A DNA stretch of 64,000 nucleotides, taken from Plasmopara viticola. Taxonomy: Eukaryota > Oomycota > Peronosporomycetes > Peronosporales > Peronosporaceae. The position numbers and the translations under genes are program-made. The notes below the pieces were generated by a model. It ran no database searches. It saw only the letters and a list, made by a program, of their open reading frames with translations, and was not told the origin of the DNA. Numbering within the stretch: position 1 is the first letter of the stretch; the number at the start of each line of letters is the position of its first letter. This document shows, one piece after another, positions 23,084-35,178 of the stretch. The stretch is from NCBI GenBank assembly GCA_001695595.3, contig MBPM02000011.1, forward strand, positions 496,001-560,000. The letters are read 5' to 3'.

Positions 23084-23424
23084 AGTTTGCCTGGAATGGT
23101 TTCCAACTGGTTCCGGTGCTCTACTTTTAAGTGGTTGCTGGCCAGCCAGGAATATTCTGCTTTTAATTGGCTAATATTAATTTGTAGGAATTAGCTTAAA
23201 AGCTTAAATGTTACTAATATGCTCGTGGGTCGATTAATTCTCTATTTGGCTGCCAGCATGATGGAGAGGGAACCCTTGTGGTCGCTTCAGGTCGACGTCC
23301 ATCGATAAATCAATTGTTTTCTTTCGTCGTGTTGCTGATCATGATGTCGATGCCTGTTGAACAGCGCTCATAATTGCATTGTCCCTGAGAACGCCAAGCC
23401 AGAACAAATACCCTCAATCTCAGC

Positions 23425-25116
23425 GTGATGAAATTCTCTTTCTTCTGGGTTTTCGATGCTGTGCTACTTATCGCGGCAGCGGTGGTTTCAAGGGCACAAA
23501 ACACGCCTTCGTCAGCCAATGCCACTACTGCTGCTCGTGTTACGGAGGCTTCGGAGCAAGTGGCAGTTGCGGCTTGCGGTCCACGCATTCGAAAACCATG
23601 GGAATTGCTGCTTCCAGCTGAAAAGGATCTCTACTTGCGAGCAATCGCTATGTCGATGGATGATGGCTACTACATTAAGTTTGTGGAAATTCATACGGAG
23701 CAAATGACGACGGCCGAAGCCCACAACACTTGCATGTTCGTTTATTGGCATCGCTTGCTGCTTTTGGGCTTTGAAAACATGCTGCGAAGCTACGGCGGCG
23801 AATTCTCCTGTATTACTGTGCCTTATTGGAATTACGCCGACGAAACGCAACGCTATCTGATGGGAGGATGCAGCAGCATGGAAGAGTGTTCGGCACTGCT
23901 GCGCGAGTTTGGTGGGTCGCTAAACGGGATTAGTCGCTCTGTCACCATCAACGGATCGCCCATCGATGGAACTTGCGTCGTGACGCCACCTCTCAACCAC
24001 TTTTGTGAAGCTACTCATCTCCAAGGAGGTAATTGTGCCCGTTGTGTCCCGCGTGGAGACTGGTCACGCACGCCATTCCCACCAACGACGTCCATAAGCT
24101 CGCTTGCCCGTCAACTCTTCGCAACTCCAACTATTGCTGGTGTTGTGGCCAATCTGGAACTAGGCGTTCACAGTAAGGTTACCGAAGACAATTTTTTTTA
24201 TGCTGCAAGAAGTTGACTAATTAAACATGTGCTGTGTATTGTAGACACAGTTCACAGTGCTCTCGGCGGAGCCATGGGCGTTTTAGAAGCACCGGCCGAC
24301 CCTATCTTCTTTTCCCACCATGCCACTATCGACCTTTTGCACTCCATCTTTTACAAATGTGTCGTGGGCAACACCGTACCGATTCCAATGGCACAAAAGT
24401 TGGCCGACCCCAGAGTTTACACAGATTGCCCGCGTCGCCGTCCTCTTCCATTTGGCACAACTGACCAGAACATCCTGTATCCGCAGTCGAACATTGTGCT
24501 TCGCACTGGTGAAGAAGGAATAAACCCCTCGTCCGTGTTCTCGCAGTTTAACATGCTTGATCCATTTTTCTCGTCTCTTCCCTCGTCATACCTGAGTTTC
24601 TCGGATATTCGCGACATTGGCGCCTTTAGTTACAACTATGAGATGACTGGATTGTTGGCCGAGCTGTTTACGACGTGTCCTGGTGCTAGCCTCAGTCCCA
24701 CCATCTCTGGAGCCGATTTATCGTTCCGTCGGCTTAAAAGCTCCACCAATACCACAGAAGGTAAGCACAAGTTTGTAGAGGCTGTGATTGTGCCTGGAAA
24801 CGAGACATCCGACAATTGGTACAACGAAGCTCTAGCACTGGCCTCAAACAGTTCAAGTTTCGAGTCAGCAGTGACTGGTAGCTTTCAAGAATCACTTGAT
24901 GCAATTGAAGATGTGGAGAAGATGACTTGCGTATTTTTCGATGAATGTCGAGGCGGAGTGCATGACTTTAGCAATGAATTTCGCAAAAGCTTCCATCAAA
25001 ATGCGTCGTCACCGTGCACTACCATTCTCGCAAACTTAAAAAGTGGTCGCGACCACATCCGAACGCCCAAATGGCGCTCCACTTTTCTCCGCCACATGAA
25101 ATGCAACCAAGCGTGA
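23425..25116 (+). CDS. Secreted tyrosinase-like copper monooxygenase, two exons
   Basis: A type-3 dicopper enzyme that oxidises phenols to quinones. The exons are 23425-24172 and 24245-25116, with intron 24173-24244 (GTAAGG...TAG), giving 539 residues. The N-terminus MKFSFFWVFDAVLLIAAAVV looks like a secretion signal ending near SRA, so the enzyme probably acts outside the cell. The CuA site is seen in HNTCMFVYWHRLLLLGFENM. The CuB site is HNTVHSALGGAM, whose first His sits exactly at the splice junction, followed by DPIFFSHHATIDLLHSIF. Many cysteines and Asn-x-Ser/Thr sites fit an extracellular protein. The ATG at 23425 was chosen because it starts the signal peptide. Oomycete tyrosinases have been linked to wall or oospore pigmentation, but that role is not shown here. 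Confidence 0.92.
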
Positions 25117-25243
25117 GGATCGTAAAGCGCACAGAGTCGTGTATAGTTTGTATTTGTACAGTTCTTAGCTGTAACAAATAGATATAATTGTAGATGTGAT
25201 ACACAAAACGTTTCTTACTCACGAAACTCGACATGGAATCTGC

Positions 25244-28243
25244 TTAAAGCTCTTGAAAGACTTCCTCAATGAAACTAACGAAACTGGAATCAATCTGCTC
25301 CTCCTCCTCTTCGCCATGCTTTTGAACGGCAAAACGTTTAATAGTCCCTTCCAAGGCGCCAGTGTCCACACTGATCGTCATTTCAATACAATACACGCAC
25401 TGAAGCTCCGTCTGAGACACGCAAGAAGTGTCAGACCGAGTGGAACAAGTAATCAGGGATAGGGGCGTACCATTTCTGCAAAAAAAAAGAATTTTACTAG
25501 CTTGTCAACACTCCCGCTTGCCAAACAACTTAGGCAGTTGCTTCGAAAGTGCTCAATTACTTCATCCACTTCAGGCATTTCGTTCAGAGAGTACGATAGC
25601 GATGCACTTAGAATTTAGAACAAAAATTAGTGGTTAGAGGAAGCATCGCACGCTGAGAGCAGAGGACACTTACATCTCCGTTGCTCTTTCCCAAACTTGC
25701 TCAAATTCTCCAGCCTCTATTGTAGGATTCTCTGCCAGATAGTCGCGCGCTAACAATGCTTCCCCATCTGCATCCTCCTCATTATCCAGATCTTCTTCAT
25801 CGTCCAAAGAGGTTGCATGTGACACAGTTCGCGACGCTGAACGATTTGCCTGGTCGGAAATTGGTTGTGTCTTCATCGTGTCAGACTCTCTTTCGTTGAA
25901 ATGCTGCTGTTGGATACGATTTTGTGCTGGAGAAAATTGGTGTGACTTTGCTACACGCATTTGGACCTGACTAGCAAACTGGTGAAGTGCAGGCTTGAGA
26001 ATTTGCATAAATATGACATGGCCGTTTCGATAAAGTATTGAGTTGACAATCCATTTAAGTGTCACGGACATGTCAGTCAATCCTGGCGTGACGGAAATGT
26101 CTACCAAAAAGAACGTTCCTTCGAACCTCTACAGATTGAAATGATAAAACCTCAGATCCTGGAGACCAGGAAGATTTATTCAACGTACCTGCTCAGCAAT
26201 AAAAAGCCACTGTTGCTGTCCAGCAATCTTCTTGCTAGACACACACATCAGCCGGTATTTATGCAAGAATGCTTGAAGTTCGCGTGAGTCCAGCTCGTGG
26301 GCATCTACGGAGCCGAGATCCACCGACCACTCCACTCTGCACACAAAAATAATGATCAGAATACTCGCAAAACGATTTTATGTTGTAAAGCTTACGATTC
26401 ATCGTTCGCTGACTCCCACATCTCCTCGAAGGCTCGAACATCCACAGATGGACGCTTCAGTAAGAAGTCTTCAGCAGAAACGGTAGGTGAATTTGCAACA
26501 AAATCTGGACCGGATTGTCCAGGAGCACGATCTGTAATACTACTTCGAGAAGAACTAGATTCTACAGAAGCGGACCTTCCAATAAATCCGAACGCAGATT
26601 CGCTGGGTACAGTCACGTCGGGTTCTGGCTGCCCTATGAAATTGAAACCAGATTTATTGCCACTGTTTTCGTAACCTTGAGTTTTTTCATTGTCAATTGC
26701 CAATGGTGGCACGTAAGCAGGACCCGTTGACCTCATATCAGGCTCTTCATCATGGTCATCGTTCTCATTACTAGATGGATAATGAGAAGTCACGTAATGA
26801 GACTCGTTTTGACCATTGGCTGCTCTGTGATTCATACCCAAGTCGCCATATGCTCCCACAGATTCGGCACGACCAGGAAGTTGCATACTGTGGCCAGACA
26901 TAAAAAGCTTTTTACCTTCGTCGCTGATAGATCGTTCTCTGCCTTCCCGATTGTTTGCAGTAGGTGGGCAAGCAGAGCCGACATCTATTTCGGTGGTGTC
27001 CGGGTCAGCAAATTGTGGATTATCTGGATCTAGCCGGACAGCAGCAATCGCTTGCAAAAGCTTTCGGGCATCAGCGCGATACATGTTGTCATTTCGCTGC
27101 TGGGAAATGTGCGTAAAAACATCCAGATTCTCCTCCAGTTCTTGCACACACAAATTTTGTTTTAACAAAGCCATTGTCGCCACAAATGCGTTCCGATGAA
27201 CCTGTTCACGAACAAAGAAAAAATATATGTGAACTTTCAGATTTACAATTTCAGAAAAAAGCTAGGGTAAAAGACCGAGACTTACGTGTGCAGCGTAAAA
27301 TTCGTATTTAGCCTGAAACCTTTCCACCAGTGTATCTGCAATCCCCTATAAGCATCAAAGGAAGGTCAGAGCGTAAAGGTTTATAAACCTTCTAGCGTGA
27401 ATGAAAGCATGCACCTGTCTATCTTTTATTCCAAACTCCAGCACACCCGTAAGAAATTTTGCAATCTTTTCGTCCTTGAGGGAGCCGTAGCAAACTGCAT
27501 TGACCAGCTTTGTCACCGCAGAAGAAGCTTTTGGCTTGCCAGGACTTTTCTTTGGAACTACTGCACTGATATTGACGTGTGGCACACGTAATCTGCGGCC
27601 CCACGACTTTTTAACAGGTGCACTGCTACCACTTGAGCTAACTCCTTTTAGAATGTACACGCGAATACTTTGTCCAAATCTGATGACATCTCCATCTGCA
27701 TACAGCACTTAGATATAAGCATCATTGTATAACAAACACATTGGTACAAAGGTATCAACCGTGCAAAAGATAGGGATCGTGCGGCGGAATCTTTTTGCGA
27801 CCCACGTATGTTCCATGCCGTGACATAAGATCCACCATCTGTAGCATAAAATGCGAAAGCAACATCAGTATCGTCCACATCATAGTCAAACAACCCTTTA
27901 CACGCACGTAGATGCCGCCTTCGTCGTCGTGAATGACCGCTGCGTGCTTCCTTGAGACCGACGGGTTTCCCAACACGTGATCACAGCTTTCTTGATCACG
28001 TCCAAAAACATTGACACGTTGTGTAGCCACCACGTACGTAGCGCACTGGCGGCCGTCGCGAAAGGCTTCGAGTCTCGCATGCAAGTTGAACTCTGCTGGC
28101 ATGCACGCCCTGTAGATAATATCAAACAAGGAAAGTTCAATGACTATGGCACACACTTGGCTTAGAGTAATAGAGCACCAGTCAGGTGGGTGGAAGGAGG
28201 CGGTGCTACTGCACAAGAAGGCGGCGCGCCCAGGGGAGTCCAT
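25244..28243 (-). CDS. FHA-domain protein with two beta-adaptin-appendage-like segments, multi-exon
   Basis: The start at 28243 (MDSPGRAAF) and frame-keeping GT-AG joins give one protein. The N-terminus has a NIPP1-like FHA domain: WACMPAEFNLHARLEAF, NVFGRDQESCDHVL, SVSRKHAAVIHDDEG, then DLMSRHGTYVG and DGDVIRFGQSIRVYIL across introns. FHA domains bind phosphothreonine. A helical segment follows (ADTLVERFQAKYEFY onward), then a disordered region with GFNFIG and FGFIG peptides. Two similar C-terminal modules begin FEEMWESANDE and FEQVWERATEI. The first continues with ELQAFLHKYRL and FEGTFFLVDISVTPG, resembling the platform subdomain of beta-adaptin appendages. The second ends in EMTISVDTGALEGTIKRF and the terminal EEVFQEL. 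The FHA call is firm and the appendage call is inferred by pattern. Function is unknown. It converges on tyrosinase, with 127 bp between stops. Confidence 0.7.
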
Positions 28244-28395
28244 GGCAGACCACAACACTGACTATGCCGTGATAATGGAAGGCTAATTGATAGAATAGCA
28301 TACCGATGATTGGATAAAAAAATTCATGTGGCTGGTGAAAACTTTTTTAATCAGTTAAGATGCATTTTAGATCTCGAATTTGTAAGCAATCAAGC

Positions 28396-30668
28396 TTACG
28401 CCGACTCAAGCTCCGGCTCAGCCAAAGTCGCCGCCCCAGCATAAGGACCTTGACGCAAGCTCGCTTGCAATTTTTTCAATAGAGAGGTATCTGCAATATG
28501 GCAACAAACAATCCCACAAAAGTGCAAAGCATAGATGAGATGACGTGAAAGTCCTACAACAAAGGTTACTACACAAATTTTAAATGCTGCACGTACCCAA
28601 AAGTGATACAAAAGGTGAGGCTAGCACAGCGTCGAGCACGGCAAATTTCCACTCGCGTGTCTCTTTGGTTGGCTCAGTGGTGCGATCCATCAGGAACTCG
28701 AAAAAACCACCGTACGAGAGTAACGCACGCATCCCCCACGGGTTGTTCTGTGCCGCTACGGATCGCAAGACGTGAAAAACAGATGTCCGCAGCTCTTGAA
28801 ATGGCTGTTTCAAAGAAGTGATTAAAAGACTCATTGTTGTCTGCTGTGCGCACTCCACGCCAACGCTATCAAACAACTGCTCGCACATGCTCCAAACACC
28901 AGCATTCTCTTCAAGGACTTGTTCAGGTAATCTAAAAAGTCGCGTATGCATTCCAAGGATGCGTGCTAATGAGTGGTAACAATTAGATTTGACGGGCAAT
29001 TTGGCACTGTTGCCGAGCTGTAGCCACAGATGACAAATATTTCGGTGCTGGAGCAAAAGTTGAAGCTCTGTCATTTTAACACAACCGCAGAATAATTAGG
29101 CCGTTTGAAGAAGTCGGATTGCCGGACACAACAACCTAACTCACCTTTGTCAGACGAGGATGCAAACGCAGCCAACGCATCCATCGCTGCAATCTGCTGC
29201 AACGAATCGGAGCTTTGTAATTTGCTTTCTACAGTCTCGAGAAAGGCCTTAGAGAGTCTAGCATCACTCCAACACCATGATTCGATATTAAAGTTTGTCG
29301 CTGTAGCCGAAACTTCGCCCACAAGTCGAATTGCGTTGCCTCCAACAAACGGATCTGAGTATGAAAAAATTAGATCGGATAATAGTAAAATTCATATAAT
29401 GTGCATAAAAAAAGCTTACCTTCTGTTAGCGCTAGCAAAGTGTTTAATGTTCCTGTAAACAATTCATATCATGTGAGCACTTTGGGCACGATTACGCAAA
29501 TAAATGCTTGCAGACGTACCAGACTGGAAAACATGTTCGACACCAAGTTTAGTTTGGCATACCGCCGGCACTAAATCAACGACATTCATCAAGAACAATG
29601 GATCATCGGATTTTAAGCAATTCAAAATCTTGAAAGAGGCACGAGATCAGGACATTAATCTTAATTTAGTGCATCATAAAGTTTTATCGTACCAGGTCAA
29701 TGGCCCCCGTCAAAATGCCATACTTCATGTGCTCGTCCTTTTGAGCACAAATCTTCGCAATTGTTTCTAAATACCGCATAAACTCGATTGAATTTTCAGT
29801 AATTTCACTGAGCGGCACCAACTCAGTAACTCTGGTTTTAATATTGCGTTCAAAAGTACAATCATTTGACAAACCTGCTTTGCGCTTTGGCCTTAAGCGT
29901 GTCTAAAACTGCTGGATAAAGTGATATGCCTGGAAAATTCGAGAACTTGAAGATTGAAAGAGCAATTAGCAGCACAGCTTGACCGATAAAATCGCGATAA
30001 ACTCACCATACTGAGTACTGTTGAGGCTTTGGCAGCCACCTCAATGTCTTTATCCGCGACTGCATTGCAAACTTGCTTCAAAACTAGCGAGTCTGTCTGC
30101 AGTATTGAAAATTAGCAGAACATTCAGCCAAAAAACAATCTAGCTGAAATTTTAGCAGCCTTTGCACTTACCAGGCCCCCAACCTGATCCACTGATGGGT
30201 TTCTCCGCAGATGCGCAATAAATTGGTTTAGCACGAGCGCTCTTGCTTCCTTCTCCACATGATCTAATCCAGCCAGAACAAATGGCACGATCTGTTGGCA
30301 TAAATAGCACGTCAGAGACCCGATGAATCCTCAGTAACGACGTGACGACGTACATCCGGCTGGAAAAAGATGTTTGAGCCATCGCCCTCAGCGCCCAGCA
30401 CACGATTGATACAATTACACGCTTGCGTCACCTTTTCAAATAGTATTTGAGAAAAAATTATTCCTCCAAGTAGACAACGACGAACCTGCTTAGCGGACCC
30501 GCGGTCGCTCGCGTCCTGCAGGCACGCGAAAAGCGATGCAATAGGGACTTTCTCCAATAAATCGTGGACTAATTCGTTCTCCTGTTTTCTTGCATACAAG
30601 TGCCCAGACGTGGCGATGCCTGTATCCTGAAAACGCATTAATTCCTGCCACACCGCGCTGAGATCCAT
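28396..30668 (-). CDS. PSMD5: PSMD5 (S5b) homologue, 26S proteasome assembly chaperone, many exons
   Basis: PSMD5 is an HEAT/ARM-repeat chaperone that holds the Rpt1-Rpt2 base module during 26S proteasome assembly in the cytosol. The start is MDLSAVWQELMRFQ at 30668. Exons joined by eye continue with FQPD, then IVPFVLAGLDHVEKEARALV, and TDSLVLKQVCNAVADKDIEV. Later exons give SSDSLQQIAAMDALAAFASS and MRALLSYGGFFEFLMDR. The end, KLQASLRQGPYAGAAT, closely matches the conserved C-terminal LREGPY block of PSMD5, which is the main basis for the name. Introns are short and numerous, and I have not fixed every junction. A possible in-frame 54-nt intron lies near 30435-30490. It is in tandem with the FHA gene, whose start is 152 bp downstream of this stop. 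Confidence 0.8.
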
Positions 30669-33236
30669 CGTGCTTTTGCGCTAGTCAGTAATTTGGGTTT
30701 TGGGTGATTGAAAGAGTCATTCTTCCAGATCTTTTTCTTGGGCTAAACTGCATCGGCTAAGCAAAGCAACACCCGCTGCAATTAGCAATGGCTTGGGATC
30801 TTTGTGTGGTTCGAGAAAAACCCATGAAGTAGAGAATCGCTAACAAAAGCCGCGCCTTTCTGACAAAGCCAGGAAAACTAAAGGGTGAGGTATCTTATTA
30901 GGGAAGAAATGGGTCTTCATGATGATTATGTGTTCACATATATACGACGAAAACTTAACTCCTGATAGCTCGACAGGGAAAATACCAGCGGACTAATAGT
31001 ACACGCAGGTTTACGAGTGTGTGATACCATGTCCAGTCCTAGTAGACTCTGGTGGGTAAAAATACTTTGCGAACCAATTCAGAGTAATCAACGCTTTATA
31101 ACAGAGCAATATAAAATTCAATGAGTCGTCTTAGACGTTTCCAGGATACGGCTGTGAATCTTGGAGATGTGTCAGCACGCTGTCATCTCTTGTCCTCGAC
31201 AAGGACAAGTAGAAATGAATCCTGGGCATGACATAGCTAGAAATGCGCAGACCATGAAATGATTGAAAATACAAGGTTATCGATAACAACTGCTATATTT
31301 ACGCAACAGGGTAAGTTTTTTCACTTCTGTTGTGCGTACGGCATTTTTTTAAGTGTTTGGGCAATAATAGGTCCTAGGAGATATCGACGGTATTGGTTGT
31401 CTCCCCAAATTTTCACATGACTTCGTCTTCAAAACCTTTATGAGTGCGAAGGCATGCCGGAGAGGCAACACCGGCTGTCGGAGGCTTTGGAAATAACGCG
31501 CTCCGGGGTGGTCGCCAACTGTGGTTTGCAAAGGTCCGCATGCGGGTCGCACAGGTCCGCCGGGCACAGTGGGTATTATATATCCACAGGCAATACGTTA
31601 ATATACGGGTTAAGAAGTACCGCAAGCAGGTGACATAAACCTCTGAGTTATCCTAAAGTGGATAATTTGGCTAAGCTCGAAAAGATTAGGAATGCAATAA
31701 GAGATCGATCCTTATATACCATTGAGGCCTTACATACAGGAGTGATTGACAAGTTAAGCAGTCGTAGTGTCACGGCGATTATGCTCCGATCGAAGGCAAA
31801 AACAGATGTGTCAGAGTTACTAAAACTTAGATAGCTCGAAGCTACTCAACTTCGGCGGATGCGATGAACCTTTGGGTGGAAGTTACTCGTGAGGATTTGA
31901 ATACTTGTTCACTAAAGACGAAGTTGTCTTGGATCGGCTCTCGACCAGCGTATACTGCGCCTTGTCTTAAAGACTCTAGAGAGACCAAAGTATTTGTTTG
32001 TTATCTACTATTAGAGGGATACTTCAGAGACCAATTATGATTACTTCTGCCAGATAGAAAAGAGGCGTAGAATTGAGCTCGTGTCAGCCACGAAAATATG
32101 TGAGGTCACGCAGTATGAGCTCATTATTGCTTTTTTTGCCAAAAAAGCAAAGAAATTGCATGTGTGATGCTGAAAGTCCCCACACATGTCAAGAACCTTC
32201 CGAGCCTAAAAACTTGGCAACAGGATCATGCTTACAGCAATTTGAACATCTACACAAACACATATTCCAAGGAATAACAGCAGCAATACCAGAGGCGTAC
32301 ACAGTATCAAATGGGCCTTGCGGCACGCTAATGGAGAGGTTAGTAATGGCACAAGGGCTATTGAACGCCTCGGGGAAAGGGGTGAAATCCAAACGTTACG
32401 ACAGCTTTGGGCATTTGGCTAATTCTGCTTTGAAGATATATTGCTCCGTCATCTGCCTATAGATTTAGACAAGGTTTGAAGGTCATGAAAACCAGTAATT
32501 TAAGCCGGCATCAGCAAAGCGTCTATGTGGCAGAGTTCTCAGCTGTTTTTAAGTAGTAGAGATTTGCGTTCGGCTTGGTTCACGGTATGACTCTAAAAAA
32601 AGTGTGGAAGTATTTTGGTCGAGTCAGCCCTTTACGCAAGTATAGTGCTTGTTATGAGGATCCCGATCTAATTCGAAAGTGAGATTAACTGGCGGAGGGA
32701 GAACTTACACCGCGGTGCTATTGACAGTATTGATGGTCGTTCGAATACATTACTTCTGACGTTGTCGGACGAGACAATAGCTTTTATCGTTGTCAAAGAC
32801 GCTTCTTAGTATGCCATCTTCTGCTCCTTAATGAGGACGGTCAACATTCCAATTCGGTCCAGGAAGCTTGGGTGCCGAATTAAATTACTATGCTTAATAC
32901 TTTCCATAAATCACATACTCTTAAACATCCAAGTGCATTTTCGGGGCTTTAATCTTTGTTATCTATTTAGACACGCATATTTCAGGATGGCGGTTCAGAA
33001 AACACTCCACCTGTCCCACCCGATAAATGGCGAGATCGCTATCGTTTTGCAATGTATAAATTTCTGGTCAAATTTAATAGATTTGCTGACGCGCTTTTGC
33101 GCTCACCGTCACCTCCCTAGTGATCTTCTCCTCTGTACTCTGCCGTGATTTTGAGACTGTACGATCGACCGAGTACGAAATCCTTACTCTAATTCGCAAC
33201 TTTAATCGATCTCGCCCCACCTTTTTACGCTCTCAT
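30669..33236. other. 2.6-kb stretch without recognised gene
   Basis: Several medium frames (31349-31638, 32073-32462, 32831-33148) show no domain I can name. Some read-through peptide-like runs suggest a decayed transposon, but there are no catalytic motifs, LTRs or target duplications. The left end should contain the PSMD5 promoter. Confidence 0.4.
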
Positions 33237-33247
33237 TGCAAAATAAT

Positions 33248-33573
33248 TTTCGGAAAAGGTTGAAGTGACGCCCTCCTTCTAAGCGCGGGGGCTAAATGCT
33301 CGCGCGCTTCGGGCAGGTGCTCTCGGGCATCTGCTGGTCTCTAACGAGTCTCACCCTCGACGCGACGGTCTCCAGCACTAGGGCGCCACCTGGGCTCTTT
33401 CCAAGTCAGAACTACACAAAATAATGGAAGACCCTCACGGCCTCGGTGCTGGCTGCACTGCCCGCCGAACGAGACCCGACGTATGCGGACACCACTCTAT
33501 GCCGTGGACTAGCCATAGAGCCTAGCACGTGCATAACTTGGCAACGCGATAACGTAATACAATACAATACAAC
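33248..33573 (+). repeat. SINE-like retroposon, copy 1
   Basis: A 326-bp GC-rich unit starts TTTCGGAAAAGG and ends in a short (AATAC)n-type tail. It is flanked by an 11-bp direct repeat, TGCAAAATAAT, at 33237-33247 and 33574-33584. A second copy lies inverted at 51872-52196 with its own different 12-bp flanks. Long, variable target duplications and a simple-repeat tail are what target-primed retroposition leaves. I could not identify a certain pol III promoter, so SINE-like is inferred. Small frames inside are not genes. Confidence 0.8.
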
Positions 33574-33683
33574 TGCAAAATAATACGGTAATTTCAGCTT
33601 TGTGTCAGATGACCCATTTTCTTGTGAATGGTCACAAGTGACTTTCACTTGAAGTGATCGACTGACAAGAAAGAGTGAGTTCT

Positions 33684-34996
33684 ATGACGTGCAACTCTAT
33701 GGATATTGCGCCGGCTAAGACATCGGACGTGAAGTACAAGGTGCTCGATCTTGTTGCTCAAGCTACAACGAAGCAGGCACCTGCCGCTACCAGCGTGCGC
33801 GTGTCTAGTAGTGCTTTTTCCTACCGTCATTTTGTAGGCGGCGCGGTTGGTGGCATGGCAGCCGCGCTCATTACGTCGCCACTTGAGGTCGTTAAGACAC
33901 GACTGCAGATCCGCGGCCAAAGGTGCATTCTATAACAGTCGATTTGAAATCGAATAGGTCAGTAATTGAGACTACGATGCGATGTGTTATAAACAGTGGA
34001 CCCTTTGGCACCCTGACGACGTTTGGCGTAATGCGCTCCATTAGAAGAAACGGTGCGCTTAGTGCTGAGATATGTTTGACTTTTGTGCTTAATTCTTGAT
34101 GATTTTCTGGCTTAAGAGTCGGTCTATGGTCTATGGAGAGGTATCACACCTACACTGATCGGCGTTATTCCGGCGCGTGCCATCTACTTTGGAGCATACT
34201 CGACACTGAAGGAAAAATTTACCAGCTACGGTCTGAATGGGTGCCTGTACAATTTCATGTCAGCTGCTGGAGCTGGATCTCTCTCGGCAACCTTGTGCTG
34301 TCCTATTTGGGTCGTCAAAACGCGCCTTCAGCTCATGCCAGCGCATGCAATGACTACGGCGATGGCACGCCAAAATGTCTTATCAGTAGGATTCGCAAAA
34401 TTTGATACAGCAATTGCGACGACGGCGAGACCGCAGTTTTCAAGTATTCGTCAAGTGGCGTTAGATATGTACCGGAAAGAAGGCTCCCGAGCATTCTTCC
34501 GAGGCTTGTCGGCCTCATATTGGGGCATTTCAGAGAGTGCGATCCAGTTTGCCTTGTACGAGGAGTGCAAAGACCACATTAAAGAGCCATCGAACTTAAA
34601 GTATTTTTTAACAGCTGGAATGTGCAAGCTGCTTGCATCGGTGTGCACATACCCTCATGAGGTGCGTATCTGTACGAGTATCTCGCTGTGTGTGCATCAC
34701 TTATCGGTGTGATCGAATAGGTCGTGCGAACACGAATGCGGGATCAGCGTGCGCCAATGAATTCAGCGAAGCTCGAGTACGTCCAACAAGATGCGCATTG
34801 ATAGTTTAACCTCTTCTGATCGTTTTTACCTTGCTTTCATTGTAGATATAAATCAATGATTCAGTCGATCATCAAGATTTACAAAGAGGAAGGGCGACAC
34901 GGACTATACTCAGGAATGCCGGCGCATTTGATGCGTGTAGTCCCGAATGCAGCAATCTTGTTCCTGGTTGTGGAGGCAGTTGCCACCAACAAATAA
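33684..34996 (+). CDS. Mitochondrial carrier, SLC25A33/36 (pyrimidine nucleotide, Rim2/PNC) type, five exons
   Basis: An inner-membrane carrier with three repeats. Frame-consistent exons are 33684-33922, 33958-34052, 34117-34661, 34721-34776 and 34846-34996, giving 361 residues. Each repeat has its Px[D/E]xx[K/R] signature: PLEVVKTRLQ, PIWVVKTRLQ, and PHE joined across an intron to VVRTRMRDQ. The tryptophan in PIWVVKTRLQ and the pair VYGLWRGITPTLIGVIPARA and FFRGLSASYWGISESAIQFA are typical of the pyrimidine-nucleotide carrier branch. The ATG at 33684 (MTCNSMDIAPAK) is used because the frame upstream has only a GTG. Substrate is inferred from family resemblance; a folate/FAD-type carrier is the main alternative. 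It lies in tandem with La, 182 bp upstream. Confidence 0.85.
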
Positions 34997-35178
34997 GTCA
35001 CCGTCGATTATAGAAATTGGGTCATAGTTCGGACCAAGTTAGCAAATGTTGGCAATATTTTTATAGCCAACCAATGTTCTTCGGCTACTTTGATATGCAT
35101 CGTTCTGACCAATCAGCATGTGTCAAGTGATTCCACTGGTCCTTAGGCATCCATTTCTACTTAGTGCATCATAAAATC

